Positions 1 through 5,628 of a stretch of DNA of 13,113 bases are shown one piece after another; position 1 is the stretch's first letter; every line of letters begins with the position of its first letter. The notes under the pieces were generated by a model. The model had not been told where the DNA came from. It worked only from the letters and a program-made list of their open reading frames with translations, and ran no database searches. Location of the stretch: positions 1 to 13,113 of the forward strand of contig JAQGHP010000270.1 of NCBI GenBank assembly GCA_028288775.1, in the 5' to 3' direction. Source of the DNA: Phycisphaerales bacterium (lineage in GTDB: Bacteria > Planctomycetota > Phycisphaerae > Tepidisphaerales > Tepidisphaeraceae). A program made the position numbers and the translations under genes.

Positions 1-71
1 AGAAGCCCGCGGAGCGCCAGGGTGAGCCGTTCGCCACCCTTTTCGTACGCGTCAATAAAACTACGGTCCAT
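1..71 (-). CDS. Probable DinB-family protein (N-terminal fragment)
   Basis: An ATG on the minus strand at 71-69 opens a reading frame that runs off the left edge, giving 23 codons (MDRSFIDAYEKGGERLTLAL...). It starts 3 bases after the sdhC stop, and the end of sdhC supplies a GAGGCG ribosome-binding-like stretch, so the two are probably co-transcribed. The 'Y..GGE.L..AL.GL' pattern resembles the first helix of DinB/YfiT-type four-helix-bundle proteins, which are often metal-dependent thiol or detoxification enzymes. It does not resemble the N-terminal FAD-binding region of SdhA, which would be expected after sdhC. Only the first helix is visible, so the family call is tentative; that this is a translated gene is more certain. 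Confidence 0.5.
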   Translation of the reverse strand, partial: MDRSFIDAYEKGGERLTLALRGL

Positions 72-74
72 GAC

Positions 75-797
75 TTATCGCCTCGGCACGGTGTTGAGCA
101 TCTGGTTGACGGAATTGGCGTCGCGGAGAACCGCGAAGAGGGCGAGGAGCCCGCAGGCCAGCAGGAAGAAAAATAACCCGCCGCACACGCGGCCCCAACG
201 CCGCTGGCCCTGGGCGCTAATCGTAAGGCCCCAGGTGATGCCCGCGGTCCAGAAGCCGTTGGCGGTGTGGTAGCACGAGGCGAGGATGCCGATCGGGTAG
301 ATCAGGTATGCGGTCACCCAGCTCGCATTGATGTGCCGCACGGTGGATGCGGTGGCGTGCTCGGGGTCGAAGGCGAGCTTGCTGCTCCAGAACACACCCT
401 TCATCCCCAGCACGTGGAAGGCGATGAAGAACACGAGGACGATCGCGCTGATCCGCTGAAAGGTGTAAAACCAGTTCTTGACGTAGGGATAGCGCTGTAC
501 GTTCGGCTCGGCGGTGAACGTGATCCAGGTTCCGTACACGCCGTGATAGAGGATCGGCAAATAAATGAACAGCCACTCGACCGCCAAAAGGAACGGCAGG
601 CTGTGAATCTTATCGACCTGCACCTGGTACACATCCCGCGACGAGTAGCCTTGGATGAGCGCCGCGTTCACGATCAGATGCACGACGAGGTAGCCGCCAA
701 AGATAATGCCGGTAAGCGAATGCAGCCGTCGGAGCAAAAAGTGATGCCGCCCGCCGAGAAGAGGAAGGGTCATGTCGCTGCTGGTCGCCGTGGTCAC
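75..797 (-). CDS. sdhC: Succinate dehydrogenase cytochrome b subunit (b558 family)
   Basis: This 240-residue membrane anchor matches the B. subtilis-type b558 SdhC/FrdC family. Such subunits hold the SdhA/SdhB catalytic dimer on the inner membrane and pass electrons between succinate or fumarate and quinone through two b hemes. Five hydrophobic helices are visible at about 28-48, 68-90, 112-132, 160-182 and 203-224. Candidate axial heme ligands are His26 (RRLHSLTG), His40, His85 (LYHGVYG), His128 (AFHVLG) and His177 (CYHTANGFW). The GTG start is chosen because AAAGGA lies 8-9 bases upstream and a TATAAT promoter lies further up. The next gene starts 3 bases downstream but does not look like sdhA, so the usual sdhC-sdhA-sdhB order seems broken here. 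Family assignment is secure; the direction of catalysis cannot be told from this subunit. Confidence 0.93.
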   Translation of the reverse strand: MTTATSSDMTLPLLGGRHHFLLRRLHSLTGIIFGGYLVVHLIVNAALIQGYSSRDVYQVQVDKIHSLPFLLAVEWLFIYLPILYHGVYGTWITFTAEPNVQRYPYVKNWFYTFQRISAIVLVFFIAFHVLGMKGVFWSSKLAFDPEHATASTVRHINASWVTAYLIYPIGILASCYHTANGFWTAGITWGLTISAQGQRRWGRVCGGLFFFLLACGLLALFAVLRDANSVNQMLNTVPRR

Positions 798-831
798 TAA
801 CGATTCCTTTCCGTGAATCTGAAGGCGGGGG

Positions 832-860
832 ATTATAGGGAGGGGAGTCGGGATGCAAAA
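832..860 (-). promoter_or_regulatory. Probable sigma-70-type promoter of sdhC
   Basis: On the minus strand a perfect TATAAT (837-832) lies 17 bases downstream of TTTTGC (860-855); an overlapping TTGCAT gives a 15-base spacer. The sdhC GTG is about 34 bases beyond the -10, leaving a short leader that contains the AAAGGA ribosome binding site. It is the best -10 match in the window. Confidence 0.6.
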
Positions 861-872
861 GGGGGAGGGCCC

Positions 873-893
873 AGTGCTGAGTGCTGAGGGGCA
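873..893. repeat. Short tandem heptamer repeat (AGTGCTG)
   Basis: Two exact copies of AGTGCTG (873-879, 880-886) are followed by a decayed third (AGGGGCA). They lie between sdhC and the small zinc-ribbon gene, upstream of the sdhC promoter. Two other gene gaps in the window carry heptamer arrays of unrelated sequence (2907-3052 and 7693-7713). Confidence 0.55.
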
Positions 894-938
894 ATGTACA
901 TACCGGGGACATGGTTATTAGAGCCAGTAGCGTTCAGT

Positions 939-1235
939 TCAAGGCTCATTTTTTGCCGATTGTACCGTCCCACATTCCGGGCATTGGCCTGGCGTGGCGT
1001 GGAGGTCATAGCCACACTTCGCACAATTCCCTTTGGCGGGCGATTTTGGCCAGAAATATGCCATGGTGTAGAACGCCACTACGAAGATAACGAGAGCAAC
1101 CACTGGCACGACGACGAAACCCAACCAGCCACTAGGAGGCCACAACACCCACCAGAGCGGGATACCGCCAATGCAGAGTTCTGCCAGGAACTTTCCGGCA
1201 GTATTGAGACCATTTGGGAGCGGCTCTCGACTCAT
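939..1235 (-). CDS. Small zinc-ribbon membrane protein, function unknown
   Basis: This 98-residue protein has two hydrophobic stretches at about 16-32 and 38-62, which may be two membrane helices. A C-terminal zinc ribbon follows with CAKCGYDL at 71-78 and CPECG at 85-89. The CxxCGYDL...CPECG signature is a recurring zinc-ribbon style in planctomycete proteins (family knowledge from memory, not searched). The four cysteines should bind one zinc on the cytoplasmic side. The ATG has no clear ribosome binding site; a TAAAAT box lies 6 bases upstream on the minus strand, so it may be leaderless. It sits 52 bases downstream of truB on the same strand and could also be read from there. No enzymatic motif is seen. 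The intact zinc ribbon supports a real gene. Confidence 0.72.
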   Translation of the reverse strand: MSREPLPNGLNTAGKFLAELCIGGIPLWWVLWPPSGWLGFVVVPVVALVIFVVAFYTMAYFWPKSPAKGNCAKCGYDLHATPGQCPECGTVQSAKNEP

Positions 1236-1287
1236 TAACTTATTTTACCGCGCGCAAAAATAAACCGCCCGCAGGCAGTTGGTCGGA

Positions 1288-1989
1288 TCAGTGTATCGGC
1301 GCGACGGGTTGCAGGTGCCCGGCGACGCCGTCCGTCGCCAGCGTTTCCAAGGTGACCGATCGGGCGATGTCGAAATCACCGACGCGGGTTCTTCGGAGTT
1401 CGGTGAGGTGGCCGCCTACTTGCAACGCGGCGCCCACGTCTCGGGCGATGGCGCGGACGTAGGTGCCTCGGCCGCAGTCGATTCTTACGCGGGCGAAGGG
1501 CCATGCGTAATGCAATAATGTAATCGCGTAAACTTTGACGAGGCGGGGCGCGAGGTTGACTTCGCCGCCTTTGCGGGCGATGTCGTAGGCCCTTCGGCCG
1601 CCGACTTTCAGGGCGCTGAAGACCGGGGGACGCTGGGTGATTTCGCCGACCAACGCGGCGAGCGCCGCCGCGACTTCGCCTTCGCCCGGCGGTTTGCAAT
1701 CCGGGACGGGTTGCTCAGGGGATTCGGGATCGTCCGTTTCCGTCGTCGCGCCGAGTTTGATGACCGCCTCGTACTGCTTGGGCGCGTCCATCAGCCGCTC
1801 GCAGGATTTGGTGGCCTTGCCCACGAGCAATAGCAGCACGCCCTTGGCGAACGGGTCGAGCGTGCCGGCGTGGCCGATCTTCGTGCCGCGCGGCAGCAGC
1901 CGCTTCACGCGGCTCACCGCGCGGGCGGACGAAATGCCCGCGGGCTTATCGAGCGCGATCACGCCTTCGGGTTTGTGAGGTGCGTCCAT
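1288..1989 (-). CDS. truB: tRNA pseudouridine(55) synthase TruB
   Basis: The product isomerises uridine 55 to pseudouridine in the T-psi-C loop of tRNAs. Numbering from the ATG at 1989, the 233-residue protein has the motif-I block GHAGTLDPFAKGVL with catalytic Asp45, the KQYEAVIKLG...T.TDD motif near 71-87, and RGTYVRAIARDVG followed by HLTELRRTRVGDF. The frame is open upstream to 2136, but those 49 residues do not look like TruB, whose homology begins right after MDAPHKPEGVIALDKPAG. No strong ribosome binding site precedes either start. At 233 residues it is shorter than E. coli TruB (314) and stops after the catalytic domain, so the C-terminal PUA RNA-binding domain appears to be absent. 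It is divergent from the four-repeat gene at 2154. Confidence in function is high. Confidence 0.95.
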   Translation of the reverse strand: MDAPHKPEGVIALDKPAGISSARAVSRVKRLLPRGTKIGHAGTLDPFAKGVLLLLVGKATKSCERLMDAPKQYEAVIKLGATTETDDPESPEQPVPDCKPPGEGEVAAALAALVGEITQRPPVFSALKVGGRRAYDIARKGGEVNLAPRLVKVYAITLLHYAWPFARVRIDCGRGTYVRAIARDVGAALQVGGHLTELRRTRVGDFDIARSVTLETLATDGVAGHLQPVAPIH

Positions 1990-2153
1990 GCAACGGGCAA
2001 GGATCGTGCATCGGGGCGGCGGGGTCAAAGCGTCAAGGGGAATCGGCCGCCCAGATTCTTCTTTCCCCTGATTCCAAACGGGGCATGTATTCGCTATGCT
2101 CCGCCTCGAATATTGCGAATCGGAACGACCACGCAAATTGACCAGAAGGGCAT

Positions 2154-2903
2154 ATGGTCTGGGATAAAACTGAAATTCTCAAGGCGTTAAAAAAACTCCA
2201 CAAGCAGGGCGTCGATCTTTCCTACAACGCTCTGGCGGTGCGGCAGCAGTCGCTCGTGTCGGCCGCGGCTTACCATTTCGGCTCCTATCGCAAGGCGGTG
2301 GAGAAGGCGGGGATCGATTACACGGACGTCATCCGGCGACCACGCTGGACCAAGGCCGCGATCATCACCCTCGTCAAAGTGGCCAAGCGCGACGGGGACG
2401 ACCTGCACTGGTCGGCGGTGACCAAGCGGCGCGACGAGCTGGGGAAGGCGGCGTTCGCGTCGCTGCAGCCGCGGCTCTTTGGGAGCTGGGACCGCGCGCT
2501 CACCGGCGCGGGGCTCGACGCCGACGAGGTCAACCGCTACCGCAAGTGGGACAAGGACACCATCAGCTTCGAGCTGCGCCAGCGGCACCGCGAGCGCGAG
2601 GCGCTCAACAGCGGCTCGCTCCAGCACGAGGAGCCGGGCCTGCACGCCGCGGCGGTGCGACACTTCGGCAGCTACGACGCCGCCCTCCGCGCCGCCAAGC
2701 TGGACCCGGACAAGCTCCGCCAGCGCCGCGCCTGGACAAAGCCCGGCGTGCGCGAGGCGCTCAAGGTCGCCAGCCGAGCCGGCCAGCATCTAAGCGACTC
2801 CTCCATCCGCCGCGACGCCCCGGCACTGTACGGCGCCGCCGTCCGCCTCTTCGGCTCCTTCACCGCCGCCCGAACTGCGGCGGGCATCAAATGGAAAAAA
2901 TGA
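2154..2903 (+). CDS. Protein of four ~62-residue repeats, HNAR-like (homing-endonuclease-associated repeat)
   Basis: The 249 residues are almost entirely four tandem repeats. Each begins with a Trp-containing segment (W3, W65, W132, W194) and ends with an FGS(Y/W/F)..A motif (FGSY 42-45, FGSW 109-112, FGSY 171-174, FGSF 233-236), mostly followed by an AG(I/L)-like cap. Spacing is 62, 67 and 62 residues between tryptophans and 67, 62 and 62 between FGS motifs. The architecture resembles the helical repeat found beside HNH/homing endonucleases, thought to bind DNA; no HNH, GIY-YIG or other nuclease motif is present. The protein is rich in Arg and Lys, which fits nucleic-acid binding (inference). 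The ATG follows AGAAGGG at short spacing, a convincing ribosome binding site. It is divergent from truB and directly followed by a repeat-rich region. The repeat structure is seen; the family name is from memory. Confidence 0.8.
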   Translation: MVWDKTEILKALKKLHKQGVDLSYNALAVRQQSLVSAAAYHFGSYRKAVEKAGIDYTDVIRRPRWTKAAIITLVKVAKRDGDDLHWSAVTKRRDELGKAAFASLQPRLFGSWDRALTGAGLDADEVNRYRKWDKDTISFELRQRHREREALNSGSLQHEEPGLHAAAVRHFGSYDAALRAAKLDPDKLRQRRAWTKPGVREALKVASRAGQHLSDSSIRRDAPALYGAAVRLFGSFTAARTAAGIKWKK

Positions 2904-2906
2904 AGA

Positions 2907-3052
2907 GATTTGCGATTGCCGATTTGCGATTCGCGGTTGAAAGGCAGATTCCGCCGGCGGCGCCGAGATTGCGGATCCGAAATCTCGAATTTGAAATCTG
3001 AGATTTGAATTTCTTCCAATCGCAAATTGCAAATCCGCAATCGCAAATCCCT
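2907..3052. repeat. Degenerate heptamer array with inverted ends
   Basis: The region begins 3 bases after the stop of the four-repeat gene. The left part reads as heptamers GATTTGC-GATTGCC-GATTTGC-GATTCGC (2907-2934). The middle reads AATCTCG-AATTTGA-AATCTGA-GATTTGA (2981-3008), and the right part AATCGCA-AATTGCA-AATCCGC-AATCGCA-AATCCCT (3018-3052). The outer 21 bases (2907-2927) are the reverse complement of 3029-3049 with one mismatch. An inner perfect dyad AAATCT-G-AGATTT lies at 2994-3006. It is markedly AT-richer than its surroundings. No T-run follows the outer arms, so it is not a classic terminator. Confidence 0.65.
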
Positions 3053-3074
3053 CTGGACTCCGCGCCTTTTCCGT

Positions 3075-3080
3075 TAGAAT
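3075..3080 (+). promoter_or_regulatory. -10 box TAGAAT of a probable leaderless promoter
   Basis: TAGAAT lies 7 bases before the ATG of the molybdopterin gene, and no ribosome binding site lies between them, so transcription would start at or next to the ATG. A weak -35 candidate, CTGGAC, is at 3053-3058 (16-base spacer). The same CCGT(T)AGAAT context occurs before the glycosyltransferase at 4571-4579. Confidence 0.45.
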
Positions 3081-3087
3081 CGAGCGC

Positions 3088-3714
3088 ATGTCCGACGACC
3101 ATCCTTCTCGTCCGCGCATCATCAGCCCCGACACCCTCCGCGGCGACCCCCAGGACCGCACGCCCCCCGGCCAAAAGCTCACCAGCAAATGGCCCGTGCT
3201 CCATCACGGCAAAGTCCCGCAGATCGACCCGTACGATGGCGGATGGCGGCTCAAAATCTTCGGTCAGGTCGAAGAGCCGTATGAAATGGACTACGAACAG
3301 CTCCGGGCAATGCCCGCGATCGACGTCGTCTGTGACATGCACTGCGTCACGCACTGGACACGCCTCAACAACACCTTCACGGGCGTCCCGACGAAAAGCA
3401 TTCTCGAGCGCGCCAAGCCCAAAGCCTCCGCCCGCTTTGTGATGTGCCACAGCGAGGCGGGGTTTACGGTCAATGTGCCGCTAAAGGAATTTCTGGCCGA
3501 GGACAGCATCCTGGCCTACCAGTGGGAAGGGAAAGATCTGACTCCCGAGCACGGTTGGCCGCTCCGCGGGCTGGTCCCCAGGCTCTATCTCTGGAAAAGC
3601 GCCAAGTGGATTCGAGGCATCGAGCTCCGCGCCACGGATGCCCCGGGCTTCTGGGAACAGGGCGGTTACCACATGCATGGCGACCCCTGGAGCGAAGAAC
3701 GGTTCGGTTGGTGA
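3088..3714 (+). CDS. Molybdopterin-dependent oxidoreductase (sulfite oxidase/YedY-like fold), cytoplasmic
   Basis: This 208-residue protein matches the single-domain oxidoreductase molybdopterin-binding family (Pfam Oxidored_molyb). Cys86 in CDMHCVTHW is the expected molybdenum ligand. The second conserved block, HGWPLRGLVPRLYLWKSAKW (155-174), is the family's most recognisable motif and contacts the pterin. The protein ends with GGYHMHGDPWSEERF, typical of short sulfite-oxidase-like homologues. There is no signal peptide or twin-arginine motif, no heme b5 domain and no dimerisation domain, so it should be a cytoplasmic stand-alone enzyme unlike MsrP/YedY. Substrate and electron partner cannot be deduced, and no cofactor-synthesis gene is nearby. 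The ATG is fixed by the promoter 7 bases upstream and by the start of similarity. Confidence 0.88.
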   Translation: MSDDHPSRPRIISPDTLRGDPQDRTPPGQKLTSKWPVLHHGKVPQIDPYDGGWRLKIFGQVEEPYEMDYEQLRAMPAIDVVCDMHCVTHWTRLNNTFTGVPTKSILERAKPKASARFVMCHSEAGFTVNVPLKEFLAEDSILAYQWEGKDLTPEHGWPLRGLVPRLYLWKSAKWIRGIELRATDAPGFWEQGGYHMHGDPWSEERFGW

Positions 3715-3740
3715 CCTCGCGATTCGCGCCGAGTGCTGTC

Positions 3741-3795
3741 CCCGCGTAGCGGCTGGACCGAAGGTCCGCCCTCCGAGCGCTCCGGCCCACGTCGA
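3741..3795. repeat. GC-rich hairpin cluster between the molybdopterin and PAP2 genes
   Basis: The gap after the oxidoreductase holds several small dyads: CCGC-GTA-GCGG (3742-3752), GGACC-GAA-GGTCC (3755-3767), and a following CTCCGAGCGCTCCGG stretch. There is no T-run. It may be a decayed dispersed repeat or may fold in the 3' end of the upstream transcript. In-frame translation through it gives an atypical Pro/Arg/Ser-rich extension of the PAP2 gene, one reason for the later start there. Confidence 0.35.
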
Positions 3796-3810
3796 CTTGC
3801 ATCAAGCCCA

Positions 3811-3838
3811 TTGCAATCCCCTTTCCCCTCTCGACAAT
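3811..3838 (+). promoter_or_regulatory. Promoter of the PAP2 gene, probably leaderless
   Basis: TTGCAA (3811-3816), a 16-base spacer and GACAAT (3833-3838) are followed 8 bases later by the GTG at 3847. No ribosome binding site lies between, matching the leaderless pattern before neighbouring genes. Confidence 0.45.
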
Positions 3839-3846
3839 TCTCGAAA

Positions 3847-4527
3847 GTGAACACCCCGCGCCGATTCAGCAGCTTTCTGGTTGTAACTTGGCTGCTCGCA
3901 CTAGCCGTTGCGTTTTCGATCGACCGCGCCGTCGCGGAATGGGTAAAGACAGCCGTCCCGATCGATAAGCGCCAGCATCTGACAAAGCTCGTCATCGAAA
4001 CCATCAAGCTCCCGGGCTGGGGCTGGTTTACGCTGGGCGTGGCAATTCTGCTGGGCCTCTTTCATCGCCGGCGTTGGTACGGGGCGGCGGGCCTCGCGCT
4101 TAGCGCCGTCGCGGTGGGCGTCACATACGGCCTGATAAAATGGACGGCCGGCCGGCACCGACCGGTGAAGGGGATCGCGCCGTTCGTTTTCAAGCCGTTC
4201 CCCGGCGGACTCACCGGATTGTTCAAGGAAGAAGCCTTGTGCTTCCCCTCCGGACACGCCTTGCTCTCCTTTGCGACGGCCGCTTCGCTGGCCGTGTTGC
4301 TGCCGCGGTGGCGCTGGGCGTTCTTCGCAGTCGCCGCGGCAGTGGGGGCCGAGCGCGTTCTGGAAAACGCGCACTACGTCAGTGACGTAGTCGCCGGCGC
4401 AGGGATGGGAACGCTACTGGGATGGCTGATTACCCGCACGGTCCTCGCGATCCAAAAAGCAAATGGCGATGGTGCGCCGGGCTCGCCCCCTGCCAATGAG
4501 CATACGTCCGATTCTCTCACCCAATAA
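3847..4527 (+). CDS. PAP2-family membrane phosphatase
   Basis: A 226-residue integral membrane protein of the PAP2/lipid phosphate phosphatase superfamily, which removes phosphate from lipids such as phosphatidic acid or undecaprenyl pyrophosphate. All three catalytic motifs are present, numbered from the GTG at 3847: K98-x6-R105-P106, P134-S-G-H137, and R170...H176...D180. The last motif has Glu instead of the usual Ser before Arg (ERVLENAHYVSD). Hydrophobic helices occur near 9-25, 60-72, 80-95, 140-155, 158-168 and 180-200. The frame is open back to a GTG at 3733, but those 38 residues come from hairpin-rich DNA and are polar. The GTG at 3847 lies directly after a promoter and just before the first helix, so it is preferred. 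The next gene is a GT2 glycosyltransferase 63 bases on, which hints at lipid-linked sugar work, but the substrate is unknown. Confidence 0.85.
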   Translation: MNTPRRFSSFLVVTWLLALAVAFSIDRAVAEWVKTAVPIDKRQHLTKLVIETIKLPGWGWFTLGVAILLGLFHRRRWYGAAGLALSAVAVGVTYGLIKWTAGRHRPVKGIAPFVFKPFPGGLTGLFKEEALCFPSGHALLSFATAASLAVLLPRWRWAFFAVAAAVGAERVLENAHYVSDVVAGAGMGTLLGWLITRTVLAIQKANGDGAPGSPPANEHTSDSLTQ

Positions 4528-4573
4528 TTCCGATTCAATCCGCCGCGCCGCTCGCAACCGCGCGAGTTCGCCG

Positions 4574-4579
4574 TAGAAT
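4574..4579 (+). promoter_or_regulatory. -10 box TAGAAT before the glycosyltransferase
   Basis: TAGAAT lies 11 bases before the ATG at 4591, in the context CCGTAGAATGCGACGC. It closely resembles the box at 3075-3080 (CCGTTAGAATCGAGCGC). No ribosome binding site separates it from the start. The -35 region is weak (TCGCAA, 4552-4557). Confidence 0.45.
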
Positions 4580-4590
4580 GCGACGCACGC

Positions 4591-5334
4591 ATGAGCGAAG
4601 CCCCGTATTTGTCGCTGGTCATCCCCGCCTATAACGAGCAGGAGAACATCGAAGAACTCCTGCGCCGCGTCGGTTCGGCCCTGCCCGTCATGGGCAAGCC
4701 CTTCGAAGTCATCATCGTTGACGACGGCAGCTCGGATGACACGCCCGCGCTCCTAAGTAGCGCGATGGCTGATCGCCCGTGGCTGCGCGTCCTCCGCATG
4801 CAAGGCAACGGCGGGCAGAGCAGCGCCTTCGACGCCGGCTTCAAAGCCGCACGCGGCCAAGTCATCGCAACCATCGACGCCGACCTTCAGAATGATCCGG
4901 AAGAAATCCCCCGCCTACTCCCGATGCTCGACGGCTTCGACATGATCAACGGCTGGCGGCAGTCGCGTCAGGACAACGCCCTCCGCCGGGTTGAATCGCG
5001 CATCGCCAACCGTATCCGCAACTGGCTCAGCGACGAGACCATCAACGATTCCGCCAGCAGCCTCAAGCTCTACAAGCGCCACTGCCTCGACGGCATCCAC
5101 CTCTACCGCGGCATGCACCGTTTCATGCCCACGCTGGTAAAAATGCGCGGCTACACGGTCAAGGAAGTCCCCGTCAAGCATTCCCCGCGCTTCGCCGGCA
5201 CTGCCAAATACGGCCTGCGCAATCGCGCCTGGCGCGCGTTCGTAGATTTGCTGGCCGTAAGGTGGATGAAGAGTCGCCACATCCGCTACGACGTCGCGGA
5301 GGTGCGACGACCGGCTGACGGCGCATCCGCCTGA
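4591..5334 (+). CDS. Family 2 glycosyltransferase, DPM1/polyprenyl-phosphate sugar transferase type
   Basis: The 247-residue protein has the GT-A fold signatures of GT2 enzymes: VIPAYNEQENIEELL (10-24), IVDDGSSDDT (42-51) and the metal-binding IDADLQNDPEEIP (95-107). Later come NGWRQSRQD (120-128) and the HRFMPTLVKMRGYTVKEVPV block (176-195), followed by HSPRFAGTAKYG. These match the dolichol/undecaprenyl-phosphate mannosyl- or glucosyltransferase group, which moves a sugar from a nucleotide donor to a polyprenyl phosphate. Unlike many bacterial members there is no C-terminal pair of membrane helices, only a short amphipathic stretch (FVDLLAVRWMK), so membrane contact would be peripheral. A PAP2 phosphatase precedes it, which would fit lipid-carrier metabolism (inference). 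The stop is followed immediately by the REPIN-like repeat. Donor and acceptor are not determined. Confidence 0.9.
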   Translation: MSEAPYLSLVIPAYNEQENIEELLRRVGSALPVMGKPFEVIIVDDGSSDDTPALLSSAMADRPWLRVLRMQGNGGQSSAFDAGFKAARGQVIATIDADLQNDPEEIPRLLPMLDGFDMINGWRQSRQDNALRRVESRIANRIRNWLSDETINDSASSLKLYKRHCLDGIHLYRGMHRFMPTLVKMRGYTVKEVPVKHSPRFAGTAKYGLRNRAWRAFVDLLAVRWMKSRHIRYDVAEVRRPADGASA

Positions 5335-5489
5335 CGTGGCATGGGCGGCCCGCCCATGGGCCGCGGTACACCGCGACGTTCGATCGGTACTCCGATCGAA
5401 GAAAGCAATATGGGGCAGAGCCGGGGGCGGGTGTGCCACACAGTGCTCCGGCGGGATACCGCCGCCACGGGCGGGCCGCCCGTGCCACG
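5335..5489. mobile_element. REPIN/MITE-like doublet of inverted GC palindromes
   Basis: Two copies of one 24-base unit lie in opposite orientation, 5335-5358 and 5466-5489, with 107 bases between. Each contains a 9+1+9 perfect palindrome: CATGGGCGG-C-CCGCCCATG (5340-5358) and CACGGGCGG-G-CCGCCCGTG (5466-5484). After reverse-complementing the right copy, the units differ at just two positions, which pair with each other in the stem (T-A versus C-G). Similarity continues inwards through GCGGTA. The interior has further hairpins at 5379-5400 and 5431-5441. No transposase is encoded, so any movement would need one elsewhere. The element starts on the base after the glycosyltransferase stop. Confidence 0.6.
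5379..5400. terminator. Strong stem-loop 45 bases after the glycosyltransferase stop
   Basis: TTCGATCGG-TACT-CCGATCGAA is a perfect 9-bp stem with a 4-base loop inside the REPIN-like element. No T-run follows, so it may act as a transcript 3'-end stabiliser or weak terminator, or simply belong to the repeat. Confidence 0.35.
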
Positions 5490-5504
5490 GGAGGCGCATG
5501 TCGA

Positions 5505-5532
5505 TTGCACGCGAAATGATCTCCGCTAGACT
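5505..5532 (+). promoter_or_regulatory. Promoter of the NagB-PIG-L gene
   Basis: TTGCAC (5505-5510), a 16-base spacer and TAGACT (5527-5532) predict transcription from about 5539, giving a leader of about 90 bases before the ATG at 5629. It is one of the better -35/-10 pairs in the window, and it begins 16 bases after the repeat element. Confidence 0.55.
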
Positions 5533-5538
5533 ATCCGC

Positions 5539-5560
5539 AACATTTTCGCACCAAAATGTT
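5539..5560. promoter_or_regulatory. Operator-like dyad at the predicted start of the nagB transcript
   Basis: AACATTTT-CGCACC-AAAATGTT is a perfect 8-bp inverted repeat with a 6-base centre, beginning at the predicted transcription start. Its position and symmetry fit a repressor operator, possibly for a sugar-responsive regulator; it could also be an RNA hairpin in the leader. No regulator gene is adjacent. Confidence 0.45.
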
Positions 5561-5581
5561 TAGGTAGGGTGCCGGGTTTCC

Positions 5582-5605
5582 GCGGCGTGGCGTGAGGCCG
5601 CTTTT
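5582..5605 (+). terminator. Leader hairpin followed by TTTT (attenuator-like)
   Basis: GCGGC (5582-5586) pairs with GCCGC (5597-5601) around a 10-base loop, and TTTT follows directly, 23 bases before the ATG of the nagB-like gene. The stem is only 5 bp and the T-run is short, so it is a weak candidate for transcription attenuation. Confidence 0.25.
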
Positions 5606-5628
5606 CAGTCCGCATTAGGAAAAATACT

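Noticed and set aside
1990..2136. 49-residue N-terminal extension of TruB
   Set aside because: The added residues do not resemble TruB and overlap the divergent promoter region; homology starts right after the ATG at 1989.
2907..3052. CRISPR array or rho-independent terminator
   Set aside because: Repeats are contiguous degenerate heptamers without unique spacers; the outer arms enclose 101 bases and no T-run follows.
3733..3846. 38-residue N-terminal extension of the PAP2 protein from a GTG at 3733
   Set aside because: It translates a hairpin-rich intergenic repeat into polar Pro/Arg/Ser sequence; the GTG at 3847 follows a promoter and directly precedes the first membrane helix.
5336..5563. 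Small open frames with WHGRPARGG- or GGPPVPRE-like products
   Set aside because: They are translations of the palindromic REPIN-like repeat and its interior, not independent genes.
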